Positions 30,574-41,293 of a stretch of 64,000 bases of DNA are shown piece by piece; the first letter of the stretch is position 1, and each line of letters starts with the position of its first letter. Origin of the DNA: Pseudoneurospora amorphoporcata (Eukaryota; Ascomycota; Sordariomycetes; Sordariales; Sordariaceae); the NCBI GenBank assembly GCA_033297205.1, contig MU859138.1, forward strand, positions 81,886 through 145,885, in the 5' to 3' direction. A model generated the notes under the pieces. That model made no database searches. It was given only the letters and a program-made list of their open reading frames with translations, and was not told the origin of the DNA. The position numbers and the translations under genes are program-made.

Positions 30574-31986
30574 ATGACCGCCCTAACGACTCCCTCCTCG
30601 ACCGCCTCGAGCCTCGTCAGTCGCTTGACCAGCCTCTTCGCCATGCCCAGCTTCGATGCTCCCGAAAAGCTGCGACCAACAGCCTACCTCGACGGCCTGC
30701 GCGGCTTCGCTGCCTTCCTCGTCTACTGGCACCACCACGAACTCTGGTCGCATGGCCTGATGCGCGACGCCATCTTCGAGCAAGGCTACGGTTTCGGCGG
30801 CCAGCACTACTTCAGCGCCCTTCCCTTCGTGCGCAACTTCTTCGGCGGCGGTCATTATGCCGTGGCCACATTCTTCGTCATCTCGGGCTACGTCCTCTCG
30901 GTCAAACCCATGCGCCTGCTGCACGCCGGCGAGCAAGAGAAGCTGGCCGACAACCTGGCCTCGGCCCTGTTCCGACGGTGGCTGCGTCTGTTCATGCCCC
31001 TGATCGCGACCACCTTCCTGTTCATGACGTCGTGGCATGCCTTCGGCATCTGGGTCGACTCGGCGAAACCGCAGTCCAACTACCGCGACGAGTTCTGGTG
31101 GTGGTACGCCGAGGTCAAGAACTTCAGCTTCATCTACCATCTGGGCGGAGAGCCCTGGCTGAGCTACAACTTCCATCTGTGGTCCATCCCGGTCGAGTTC
31201 AAGGGATCCATGGTCGTCTACACCAGTCTTCTGGCCTTTTCGCGCTGCACGAAAAAGGCCAGGCTGTGGTGCCAGGTCGCCTTGATCTTCTACTTTGTCT
31301 ACATCGTCGACGGAACACACTACGCCTTGTTCAGCGCCGGCATGCTTCTCAATGATCTCGACTTGTTGGCCGTGAAGGATGAGCTACCCAGCTTCCTGGT
31401 CCAGCTCGAGCCCTTCAGCAAGCACATCTTCTACTCCCTCTTTGTGGTGAGCTTCTACCTCGGAGGCGTGCCTGTCCACACCAAGGATATCAACGACCTG
31501 GCCAAGACGCCCGGGTGGTACTTCCTCTCGTTCCTCAAGCCGCAGGCTGTGTACGACTACAAGTGGTTCTACCTCTTCTGGGCCGGCGTCTTCTTGGTTG
31601 TGTCCGTTCCGCGCATCCCATGGCTCAAGCGCTTCTTCGAGACGCGCTTCTGCCAGTACTTGGGTCGCATCTCGTTTGCGCTGTACTTGGTCCACGGTCC
31701 TATCCTCTGGACCATCGGCGACAGAATCTACACGGCTGTGGGATGGGGCAGGGAACCTCAGCTGACCATGTTGGCGAACTGGGTGAACAAGTTTCCCTTG
31801 CCCATGGCTGGACCGTTTGGTCTGGAGATGGCCTTCTTGCTGCCGCATATTGTCCTCTTGCCGTTGACCTTGTACGTCGCTGAGATCTCGACGAGGCTCT
31901 TTGATGAACCTAGCGTTACGTTTCCCAACTGGCTCTACAAGAAGGTGTTGGGAGGTGGACAGCCTAGTTCTACGAGGTTACCTTAG
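30574..31986 (+). CDS. Acyltransferase-3 family integral membrane protein
   Basis: About 470 residues from the ATG at 30574 (context CCATCATGA); an upstream ATG at 30325 is in frame, but the intervening sequence is low-complexity. The N-terminal hallmark of the acyltransferase-3 family is clear: YLDGLRGFAAFLVYWHHH, then ATFFVISGYVLS, RRWLRLFMPLIAT and YNFHLWSIPVEFKGSMVVY. About ten hydrophobic segments follow, ending with YLGRISFALYLVHGPILW and a final LPLTLYVAEISTRLFDEPS helix. Family members move acyl groups onto sugars, lipids or small molecules at membranes. The substrate cannot be read from sequence. No introns. Confidence 0.85.
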   Translation: MTALTTPSSTASSLVSRLTSLFAMPSFDAPEKLRPTAYLDGLRGFAAFLVYWHHHELWSHGLMRDAIFEQGYGFGGQHYFSALPFVRNFFGGGHYAVATFFVISGYVLSVKPMRLLHAGEQEKLADNLASALFRRWLRLFMPLIATTFLFMTSWHAFGIWVDSAKPQSNYRDEFWWWYAEVKNFSFIYHLGGEPWLSYNFHLWSIPVEFKGSMVVYTSLLAFSRCTKKARLWCQVALIFYFVYIVDGTHYALFSAGMLLNDLDLLAVKDELPSFLVQLEPFSKHIFYSLFVVSFYLGGVPVHTKDINDLAKTPGWYFLSFLKPQAVYDYKWFYLFWAGVFLVVSVPRIPWLKRFFETRFCQYLGRISFALYLVHGPILWTIGDRIYTAVGWGREPQLTMLANWVNKFPLPMAGPFGLEMAFLLPHIVLLPLTLYVAEISTRLFDEPSVTFPNWLYKKVLGGGQPSSTRLP

Positions 31987-32895
31987 GTTATGGCTGTACG
32001 ATACGATAACGGGGGAACAGGACAGGACATGAATGGAGTTTTTGGAATTTGATACCAGCCGCATATCTAGACAGCGACCACAATAATGGATTGGATAAAG
32101 TCACGATTTCACTTCCTCCTTCACATCACTGTAAACACCAGCACCAACACTCCCGAGGCTGGAGTAAATCCAGTTCCATCAGCACTTATCATCCAAGTCT
32201 CCCAAGTTTCGTTCCTCGTCACAAGTCCAATACGACCATAGCGTTGCACCCCAACCCCGACCCTGCCAAGTTACAAGATCGTCACTCGTCGATCGCATGC
32301 AGCTATTTCCATTAGGCGGAGGAACTTCCGCACAAGGCTAGTCACATCATCAAGGTGCAGGTCCGGGGTACACAACACCAATCATTTCCTTTCCTCATCG
32401 GGCAAGCAGCTCGGCATTTTCTTTTTTGTTCTTGGTCGAGACATGTGACAGACTGACAGTCTCTCCCACGAAGAAGTGGTCGTTCACGCCATCGAGATGC
32501 GGATGTGCTCCTGTTCCTGAATGTTGCCGAGGAAGACGCATCCGACGCAGTCGACACGTGCTTATGTTGAAGATCGTTCTCTGTCTACATATCTGTATCC
32601 CCGCTTGATCTGCACGTTGCTCCACGTTCCACGCATCGTCTGCAGGCGTCTGGGGCGTCTGGGGAAGAAACCCCGTGGCAGGTCCCGGCAGTTTCGTCAC
32701 GCGTCAGAGGATTGCTTGACGTTTAACGTCTCCTTTTTTTCGTTCCTTCAAGGCAACGGAAGACTTGTCAAAGTGTCAACATCAGTATCAGAAGCATTGT
32801 TTATCGTGGTTCGAGCATTCTGGCTCGGCTTGTAGTCTCAGACTCTCAGTTCATTTTTGTTGGTACTTGCGAAAACACCATAAAAAAACATCACC
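31987..32895. other. Spacer and 5' UTR
   Basis: 3' flank of the acyltransferase and upstream region of the next gene, with a short CATAAAAAAACATCACC leader before its ATG. Nothing else supported. Confidence 0.4.
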
Positions 32896-35097
32896 ATGCT
32901 CGTCCGAGACCTCCGCCGTCTCTGCCTCATTATCGGTCCCTTCCTTGCCTTCTTCTTCATCACCCTCACCATCTGGGGCTTCCCTTCCTTTGCCGGCGAG
33001 AAAGTAACGTCAATCCTTGGCGACACTTCCCGTTCCGATAACAACAATAATAAAGTTCCATATCACGGCAGCAGTTCCTCGTCCAAAGATGGCAGCACCA
33101 AGTCTTCCCCATCAGCAGCAGCAAACGGTCGTATCGCCCCGGGTCTTTTTCAGTCTGGGAAGGAAGGGAACGATGCGAAAGAAGGAGAAAGCACGCACCA
33201 AACGATCCACTCCGTCTCAACCAAGAACGGCTCCTACTTCCGCATCGAGTTCGCAAAAGACACAGCGGCGTTTAATCCGAATATCATCCCCCATCCGACC
33301 CGTCCGGGTGTGTTCGTCGTGGTGGCGCAAAAGTGGCATGGGCCGGGGAATCCCTCACCATCACCACCATCCCCTCACTCCTCCTCAGCCGAAACCGACA
33401 AAAAAACCCATACTGCTGGTGGCAGCAGTGGCGGGAAAACACCAAATTCCCAGCCCGTAACGATGCAATCCGAACTTTCCTGCCTGGCCACCTTCAACCC
33501 CAAAACGGCCGCCAATGTCCTTTCATGCTTACCAGAGCAACCTCCCTTGCCACTACCAATAGCAGCCACCCCAGGAAACAACTGCGTCGGACCCCTCGGC
33601 GTTCTCTCGTTCAACGTAGGACCGCGCGATGCTCGCGTGTTTTACGGCGGGGATGGGAAACCGTATACCATCTTTGGGAGTAACTCCCAGTTTACCTGTT
33701 TCGGGATGTGGATGCAGGATTTTCGGGTGTTGGTGGAGTGGTGGGGGAAGGAGGTTGGGGTGTTTGGGAGTGGTGATGGGTGGAGGGTTGCTGGTGAGCT
33801 GCAGAGACCTGCGCTGCCGGCCGTTGCGGGAGGATCTGGGGAAGTCGGCAATGGGAATGGGGAGCTCAAGGGGAAGGGAGAAGAAGAAAATGGCCATAGA
33901 GAGGGCAAGAATTTGAAGGCGGAGGGGGATGAGGAGAAGCCCAAGATACCAGCTGGCTGGGGCGAGATCGAAAAGAACTGGTTTGTCTTTTGGGCTCCTC
34001 CACTCAGCTCCCCAGACTCGTCCAGTTCGAGGTCCTCCTCCTCCTCCTCCCTTTCCTCGCCATCATCATCTCACCACCAACCCCAATCCTCCTCCGCCCA
34101 ACTCCAAACCTACATCCACTACGACTTCTTCCCCCACCGCTCCTTCGCCCTTTTACACTCTGACGGTTCCGCCACGCCCGTTTCCTCTTCCATGTCTCCC
34201 ATCTCCGCCGCTAACGACGAGAAATGCCTCTCTCATTACCTCCCCCCCTTATCCCCCTCGGAACCAGTCTCCATCCACCAATCCACCAACTCTTTGCGTC
34301 TCACCCTCTGCAACCGCTCCGACCCTTCCTGCAGTCCCACAGAATCCAACACCTTCCTCCTAACCATCATCCAGCACAAGCGGTTTTACCATTTCCACTC
34401 CGAGTACGAGCCCTACGTTGTCTTGTTCTCCCAGAAAGCGCCTAGCTTTGAGGTGTTTGGCGTATCGAAAAAGCCGGTTTGGATTCAAGGCAGAAAAAAG
34501 TGGGGGAAAGGGGAGTGGCACGCGGAAGGCCAGGGCCAGGGCCAGGGGGGTGGGGAAGAGAGGACGGAGATGTTCTATGTTACCAGTGTTAATTGGAGGG
34601 ATTATCATGGTGAAGACAGCGGTGGGAATGGGGCGGGGTATCATGGTTATCTGGATGATGTGCTTATTATTGGGTTTGGGGTGGAGGATAAGGACTCGGG
34701 GGGCATTGATGTTTTGGCTGGGGAGTTGGTGAAGGGGGTGGGGCTTTGTGAGGAGGTTGTTGGCAAGGGGGACGTGAAGCTGGGTGGTGATGGTGGTGAG
34801 AAGCAGGTTGAGGCTGTTGGACATGGAGTGTCGTCGCCGGTGAACGATGCGTCGGTGCCGGATCTGGGGTTGGGACCGCAGGAGGGTGAGAATGTCTCTC
34901 TGTCGCCGCCGCAGGAGCCGCAGCAGCCGTTGGATTTGACCGGCGCTGGGTCCGATGGGTCCCCGGCTCAGGATGTTCCGCTGGAGATACCGGCCGATTT
35001 TCCGGCTACTTTCCCCAAAGACTTTCCCGCCGCTGCTGATCCGGCTTTGGAACCGGTCCCGGTTCCGCCTGCGCCTCCGCAACCTCATTCGGGGTAA
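32896..35097 (+). CDS. Type II membrane protein, possible GH130/GT91-like beta-propeller
   Basis: A 733-residue single-exon protein with a good start context (ATCACCATGC). An N-terminal anchor (LCLIIGPFLAFFFITLTIWG, residues about 9-28) is followed by a Ser/Asn-rich stem and a luminal domain with blade-like blocks: AAFNPNIIPHPTRPGVFVVV, GPRDARVFYGGDGKPYTIFG, EKNWFVFWAPP, YIHYDFFPHRSFALL, FYVTSVNWRDYHG and YHGYLDDVLIIGFGVED. GPRDARVF resembles the GxEDPR signature and EKNW the ExNW signature of GH130-type propellers and of fungal beta-mannosyltransferases. This is an inference from memory of motifs. Low-complexity insertions split the domain, and the tail is Pro-rich with FPATFPKDFP repeats. 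Confidence 0.6.
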   Translation: MLVRDLRRLCLIIGPFLAFFFITLTIWGFPSFAGEKVTSILGDTSRSDNNNNKVPYHGSSSSSKDGSTKSSPSAAANGRIAPGLFQSGKEGNDAKEGESTHQTIHSVSTKNGSYFRIEFAKDTAAFNPNIIPHPTRPGVFVVVAQKWHGPGNPSPSPPSPHSSSAETDKKTHTAGGSSGGKTPNSQPVTMQSELSCLATFNPKTAANVLSCLPEQPPLPLPIAATPGNNCVGPLGVLSFNVGPRDARVFYGGDGKPYTIFGSNSQFTCFGMWMQDFRVLVEWWGKEVGVFGSGDGWRVAGELQRPALPAVAGGSGEVGNGNGELKGKGEEENGHREGKNLKAEGDEEKPKIPAGWGEIEKNWFVFWAPPLSSPDSSSSRSSSSSSLSSPSSSHHQPQSSSAQLQTYIHYDFFPHRSFALLHSDGSATPVSSSMSPISAANDEKCLSHYLPPLSPSEPVSIHQSTNSLRLTLCNRSDPSCSPTESNTFLLTIIQHKRFYHFHSEYEPYVVLFSQKAPSFEVFGVSKKPVWIQGRKKWGKGEWHAEGQGQGQGGGEERTEMFYVTSVNWRDYHGEDSGGNGAGYHGYLDDVLIIGFGVEDKDSGGIDVLAGELVKGVGLCEEVVGKGDVKLGGDGGEKQVEAVGHGVSSPVNDASVPDLGLGPQEGENVSLSPPQEPQQPLDLTGAGSDGSPAQDVPLEIPADFPATFPKDFPAAADPALEPVPVPPAPPQPHSG

Positions 35098-38000
35098 CTC
35101 TTGGCGAAGAGGTGGTGGAAAAGAATGGCCGGGATCTGATCGATCAGCACGATCGGACTTAATATCCGGGACAAGACATTACCGGCGCCGAAAAAAAAAA
35201 AAAAAAAAAGAAATAAAAAAGCCATGGTTCCGAGACGACGGACATAGAATCAAACATTTTTTTGCTTGGCCACTGACTACCATTGAATGACCCAGGCCGC
35301 GGAGGTTAGAAGGTACCTTAGCTGGGCTGCATGACACATACACACCTAGGCCATTACATCCACACCTTCCAGTCCACACCAACACCCGATCCGTTCACGC
35401 CACCACCATCACCATCAGCCGGGGGTCTTCTCCGCACCGCATCAAATATCCACACAGCCACCATCATCACCGACACCGCACCAACATCATCTGAAGGGAA
35501 TGGTGGTGTACAACGGCCTTCAGCCAGCCTCTTGTCCCTTTTCCTCTTTTCAGTCTCGCGCAACATCGCATTCACGTTGTTACAGTTGCAGTCACACATT
35601 TCACCCAACCCTCTTACACTCACACTACGCGCAACCAGACACAAGGTTGGTGTGGCATGGAAGTGTTGCAGTTGCAAATGATGTTGGACGGATACATTCA
35701 ATTCGGCTTCGCCACAGCTGCACCACACCGTGGTTTATGCGAACTGATGCAGCCGTGGCAGCTCCCACATATACCTCCACATACAGTCTGCAGCCAGAAT
35801 ATGTGCACAAGGTGACGGAAAGGTGTGCAGGTGAGACACCAAGCCGTTGACACATTCGCTCTCCCTTTGCAAGCCACTATCGGCCACGGGACTTGGCGTT
35901 GATACATGTAGCCAGCCGGCTGGTTGGGACATGATCAGGTGGTCAATATTTGTTCTGCCCTTGATCAAGTTTTCTGGGGTGTTCTTGCTGATGTGGTGCG
36001 ACTGTCACGATCGGTGTCAAGGGACGAAGAGCTGTCGGTTCTGGCCTCTTCCATCGCCTTCCCTTCTTCACTACCTACCTATCTCTTCCATCGCGACCGA
36101 ACCGACGACATGCGTCCTACCTTGGTAGCCTAAGTACGGGTATTAGGCAACGAAATGGCATCTTTGTGCTCACATCCTGGTTCGCTATCTCCGAAAGCAA
36201 TGGAGTGACCAACATCAATGGGTTCAGTCCCAGGTCTCTGGAGAATCAAGCACGTAAACACAGACATTCACACAACCAACCACCATAGGCACCACCAGAT
36301 AGTGGCCATCATATCTCGCGTCCTCCGCAGGGCTCAATCCCCGTCCACCATCATGGGGTGCCGTGGGCGACACAATCCAGCTGAAATCTGCATGAACGAG
36401 ATGCAGGCACGCTCCCAAAAAGAGTCAAGTACGTAAGCGTGAAGACGGTGCGGATATGCGCTTACGCTCCAGTTCGGGCTGCGATCTGCAAGGGGCAGTC
36501 CTACGCTTACGCAGTGGTTATGGTGGTATCCTGAGGCACACATCTCATGAGTTCTCTCACCTCGGTCACTCGGTGTCAGCCGTTCACTTCACCTTGCTCG
36601 AGTCATCCTGCCACCCTGCCACCTCTGCGACGACTGGTGACCGGTGGTGCCTGACCGTGGCACTGTGGCTTGTGGCTTGTGGTCCTGGGCCCTGGCCTCG
36701 TACTCGTCTTGGACTTGGAGTGTGTCATGGACAATGGGCACAAGGCTGGGTGGCTCGGTGCACAATTGTGTCAGGAAGTGAAATTGCTCGCTACGGTGCG
36801 GCTGAAGGGCAGGGGCAAGCGAGTTTAACTGCCCTGACTATTATGGTCCAGAGAGAGATGGGTCATGAAAGGTGGGAGGTAGGTCTCAACGAGGCTAGAA
36901 CTCTGCCGCGCTTTCTGCCTCTCTTACCCTCTTTGGCAGTCATGACTGATGTATTCTTCATGCCGTTCAGCTGATGGGTCCTTCTGGGGGATTCGCGAGA
37001 AGGGCCTTGGGACTTGGGCATGAGAAGAGGACATGCAGCGCCAGAGGGCCGGTCCATGTCACTCGACACTTTTGATTTTCCTACCTAGTAATTTCTAATG
37101 CGTTTGATACGCCATTACACATTGCTGTGCTGCTCATCTTCTACACTGCCTGAGAAGGGTGTTCCATGTGTTGTCCCATGTGTCTCGTCTTCTTGGTCGC
37201 CGCTTTTCTTGCGCTGAGGTGACCATTCAGCAAGGTCTCCATTTTTGTGCAGGGTAAGCAGCGATTTCTCGCTTCACAGAAAAGACCGTGCATGCCAGCC
37301 AGGCCGAAGTTTTTCAGGCCTTGGCGACACGAATACCCTCGTTTCGATACCTACAGGTAGTGAGAACGTTGGCGAACAATGACATTGTATCCTCCCATGA
37401 TGCATCATCGCTGCTTTCTTCCTCACCAACCTGCATCTATAAAATTTCAGGAACGAAAATATCTGGCTTCGCTTCGGTATGTTCCCATGAAGCTTCTGGA
37501 AACCCATCCCCAATACCAAAGGCTGCAAAGCGGGCCTCCAGCTGAACCACCACCACCACCACCACCACCACCATGCTTTATCTTGTTCCACTTGACACAC
37601 AACCGCTAAAACGGCCCCCAAATCGTCTGTCCCATCTCCGAGTCCCAACAAGTCCAGTTGCTGCCTGCGCCGCCTCCTCATTCACACACCTTTGCGCTAT
37701 TACGCCTTGGCCTTCCGCGCCGCATCGGCACCGATACCTTACTCATCACGCCCGCCTTTTGTTGATGCTCAACCCCGTTCCCTTTAAACTCTCTTGACCC
37801 TCGTCTCCTTCTTTTTTTACTGCATCTTATTAGAGTCGGTCGGAATATACCTACCTCAGGTATACGTCGGATGCTCACCGTCGTCCGAAATAGGAAATGC
37901 GGCGAGCGTATAAGTCATTGGACCAACCTGGGAGAAACTGGCTAGCGTAGGCGGCAGTGCTGCGAAACAGGGTCCGTACAGGGTCGTTGCAGGGCCGTTG

Positions 38001-39871
38001 CTACCAAAGTGGCAGGCGCAGACGCGGGTGCCTGGGCTGTGCTGTAATGTACCTTTATGAGGTAACCTGTAGCAGCTCACTACACTAACTGAAATATGTG
38101 TGGGGTCTCACCAAGCCACGTTAGTTTGTTTAGGTAGGTAGAGGTAGGTACTTTGGCCCTCCGCTCGCACCGACCGACCGCTACCTACAGGCACGCTGGC
38201 GGGGAAAACTCCGCGGCGTGGGCGATTCCGATCCCCACCGCTGCTTTCCATTCCAATCCCGTCCCTCCGCCCTCGTGTCGTCGTCGTCCGGGTCCAGTCC
38301 GTCGTTTTAGTCTAACCGTTGATGCCATCGGTGTCCGGTGTCATCATTGCTCAGGGAATGCGCAGCGCAGCGTCATTACTGGTCAGTTGATTCACGACGA
38401 AATGCGCATTTGGCTCGTTAATGTTTGGTCTATGGATTGCGCACGATGGTGATTCGGTCAGTCGGTCCGTCGAATTGGCTCCATCACCTCCATACTCGGC
38501 CCATCGTCATCATCAAATCGGCTACACCCGAAGGCCCGTCTGTGTCTACCCGAAAGTGCACGCAATGAATGCGATCAAGATGAAGATGCTCATTATGGCG
38601 TAGTTTCAGTTTATAGGTACCTAGGTTCAAGTGATAGAAGGAGCCGCCGGCCGTGTTTGGCTGTGCAATTCAATGGAATTCTGAGGCCCGCCCGACTCAA
38701 CTAAACTCGCGCCAGTCGGAAGTTGTCGGTGCCTGCGTCACGTTACGGGCCAGGACTCTCTCGTCTTGGACCAATCCTCCATTCGACCTCCCCTCCACCA
38801 CTGCGCGCGCAAGTCCCCAATTGGCACCTCGTGATGAAAGGGATTTTTATTGTTTTTACCTATGTTTGATGACAAGTCCGGGTAAGACGCCCCATCCCAT
38901 CCCATCCCATCCCATCCCTTTCTTTCCCGTTCAAGGAAACGAGAAATTAAGCGACCCGCGACGATACCTATTAATACGATGCCACCCAAATCTTCGCACT
39001 TACACCTAACTCAAAGTAAGTAAAATGGGATACGACCTGCCATTGATCATCGCCCAGGGAGCTCTCACAACACTACCACAACCGAACCGCGATGAGGAGA
39101 GAGCAACGCAACTTGGCAAAGAAATGGTCAGCATGTTTAGGTTGTTGCCTTATAGAGTCTTGGCATTTCAGCCACCGCCGCAACCCTCCCCGGTACATGG
39201 TGAAGTCGCAACGACGATGGGGAACCGACCGATCGCAACTTCCCGAATGGGAGGGAGGGTCATTAAACTACGATTTGCTGACTGCATAAAATCGATACTT
39301 CAAAAGTATACAGTGTCAGCCACAAAAATCAAAAAAAAATCAAAAAAAAATCCAGAGGGCTGGGTGGCAGAGTACCTAGGAGCCCTCGCAGAGTAGGTGG
39401 GGGCTATGCGGAGCGTAAGCTGCCAAAGTTTCATTTTGATGATGATGTTGATGAGAGAGGTGAAGAAGGTAAAGGCGAAAGTCGGAATAGCTTCATGCTT
39501 TTGGTATCGCGCCGAGAGTTGATTATCAGGAGAAAAACAGGTCAAGTTGTCAAACGAAAAAGTCACAAGTAGTTCAGGCGTGCATGCGAAATGGGAGAAT
39601 GAAGTGTGCATGATTGCAAAAAGTCATGTTGTTGACTATCCTAAATATCCATAACAGAAGAAAATAGACCCTAGCTAAAAGTAAATAAGTATGATCAGTG
39701 AAGCAATCGCAGAACCCATTCGCGGCGTCAAGTCTACAATAGCAAATGTTCCTGGCAATACAGTGGCACGACCTTTTGATTATGCTGTAGAAGCGAATTT
39801 TTTGTCGATTTTCATGTTTCCATTCACCGTGGTCGCTCCTCGCCGAATGCTCCCCTTCTCCACGGTACCGC
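35098..39871. other. Long gene-poor spacer
   Basis: About 4.8 kb without a supportable gene. It contains an A-rich run (about 35191-35218), a CCA trinucleotide run (about 37548-37573) and a CCCAT pentanucleotide array (about 38893-38919). A plus-strand frame at 39025-39396 has a good length but a poly-lysine artefact and no domain. Unannotated non-coding RNA cannot be excluded. Confidence 0.4.
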
Positions 39872-41293
39872 TCAATAATAGAGGTGCCGGTCACCATCCC
39901 TAACCTTTGTAACCCTATGGCTTACATGCCGTCCGGTGCTTCCACCATTATCCCGATCAAACCTGCTCCTCAATCGGTCCATATCGATTTCTCCTATCGA
40001 CCCCGTGAGAGACGAAGAGACATTGCTCTCCCTCTCCACGTTCCGGTCCCGAGTGGTTCCCCGGAGCCCCAAGCTCTCCACCGACCGCTTCAGCTCCTCA
40101 ACAGTCATATCCACCTCCACTCCCTTTCCCTTGGTGGTGCGGTCCTTGCTGCGCTCGTTGCTCTCCTCGCGGGCACCAGCGGGCTTCTTGAGAATGCCCT
40201 TGATCTCGAGGTTCTGCTCAGTGCTTGGCTTGTTGGTCCGGCTGGCGATCTCGGCGTTCTGCTGCTTCTTCTTGGACTCAAGTTCATCAGCAAAACGGAC
40301 GCCGACGGACGAGGCTCGAGAGCGTGATCCTCCTGAAATGGTTCTCGGGCGAGGTGTACGGCCAGAGTCTTCGTTGCGAGAAGAGACGCTGTCTCTCCGG
40401 CGGATCGAGTCCATGCCACTAGGGCCGTTGGGGCTGGATCCGTAGCGGTTGGCGTTGTCGCTGGAGCGGGGAGGGCGAGAGGCGGGGACGACGCCGGTGG
40501 TGGCAATGGTGGAGACGGCATCAGAGGGCCGGCTAGCGCGACGGCGTTTACGGTCTTCGTCGGCGGGGTTGATGAATTCGAATCCAGAGTCTTTCTTGGA
40601 GTGCTGCTTGTAGTGGGCAGAGTGGCCGCGCCCCGGGCTGGGGTCGCGCTCAGGGCGTCGACGAGGGCTATCCTCCTGAGGAACGTTGTAGTTGTGTGTG
40701 ACTACGACGGAGGGACGCATGTAGACATCCGACTTGGTTTTGCTGTCAGATGGGCTGCTGCCATACTTGTAATTCGAGTAGTCGTCATTGTGTCTCGACG
40801 AGTGCGAAGGCTCGGAGACCCGAGAGCCATGGAGGTAACCGGAGTCCCGCTTGCCGACGGGCGAAGGCTCCTTGGATTCGCGAGGTGTAGGCGGAAGATG
40901 GGCAGGCAGGTATCCACCGTATCTAGGCTCGCTTCTGCTCGGCTGGTAGTGCTTCCTGATCTCAGGGACATCACACAAACCCAATCCGTCGGGCCTGCAG
41001 GAATAGACCTTCTCATTGACCAACCGCGCGGAGGAGTCGTAGAAGATGTCCTTGACACACATCTTTTCGTTCTTGGTACCAGATGAGGAGGTTTCTGAAA
41101 ATCCTAGATCTCTAGGAGACGGAGGAGCAAGGTGTCCTCGCTGTGAATGTAAGTGTGAGTGTCGACGATGAGGCTCAAACTCGGTGCCAAAGGTTGGCGA
41201 TGGAAGAGGGGATGGCAATGATGTAGTATGTTTGTGATGATGTGAGGAGTCGTAGACTATGTTCTCAATTCGTACGTCTGGGGATCGAGACAT
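39872..41293 (-). CDS. Disordered Ser/Arg/Pro-rich protein, unknown function
   Basis: 473 residues, single exon, ATG at 41293. The N-terminus MSRSPDVRIENIVYDSS recurs in the related KDIFYDSSARLVNEKVYSC, an internal repeat of the (I/F)xYDSS type. The rest is mostly disordered, with SP/RS-rich tracts, SVGVRFADELESKKKQQ, EIKGILKKPAG (a KGILK/RVxF-like element of the sort seen in PP1-binding proteins), VDMTVEELKRSVESLGLRG and a C-terminal RVTKVRDGDRHLYY. No membrane segment or catalytic motif. It may be a regulatory or scaffold protein; the PP1 idea is only an inference from short motifs. Confidence 0.75.
   Translation of the reverse strand: MSRSPDVRIENIVYDSSHHHKHTTSLPSPLPSPTFGTEFEPHRRHSHLHSQRGHLAPPSPRDLGFSETSSSGTKNEKMCVKDIFYDSSARLVNEKVYSCRPDGLGLCDVPEIRKHYQPSRSEPRYGGYLPAHLPPTPRESKEPSPVGKRDSGYLHGSRVSEPSHSSRHNDDYSNYKYGSSPSDSKTKSDVYMRPSVVVTHNYNVPQEDSPRRRPERDPSPGRGHSAHYKQHSKKDSGFEFINPADEDRKRRRASRPSDAVSTIATTGVVPASRPPRSSDNANRYGSSPNGPSGMDSIRRRDSVSSRNEDSGRTPRPRTISGGSRSRASSVGVRFADELESKKKQQNAEIASRTNKPSTEQNLEIKGILKKPAGAREESNERSKDRTTKGKGVEVDMTVEELKRSVESLGLRGTTRDRNVERESNVSSSLTGSIGEIDMDRLRSRFDRDNGGSTGRHVSHRVTKVRDGDRHLYY

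Noticed and set aside
30405..31355. 316-codon plus-strand frame, Arg-rich
   Set aside because: Shadow of the acyltransferase gene.
39025..39396. 123-codon plus-strand frame
   Set aside because: Contains a poly-lysine run from an A-rich tract; no domain or conserved start context.
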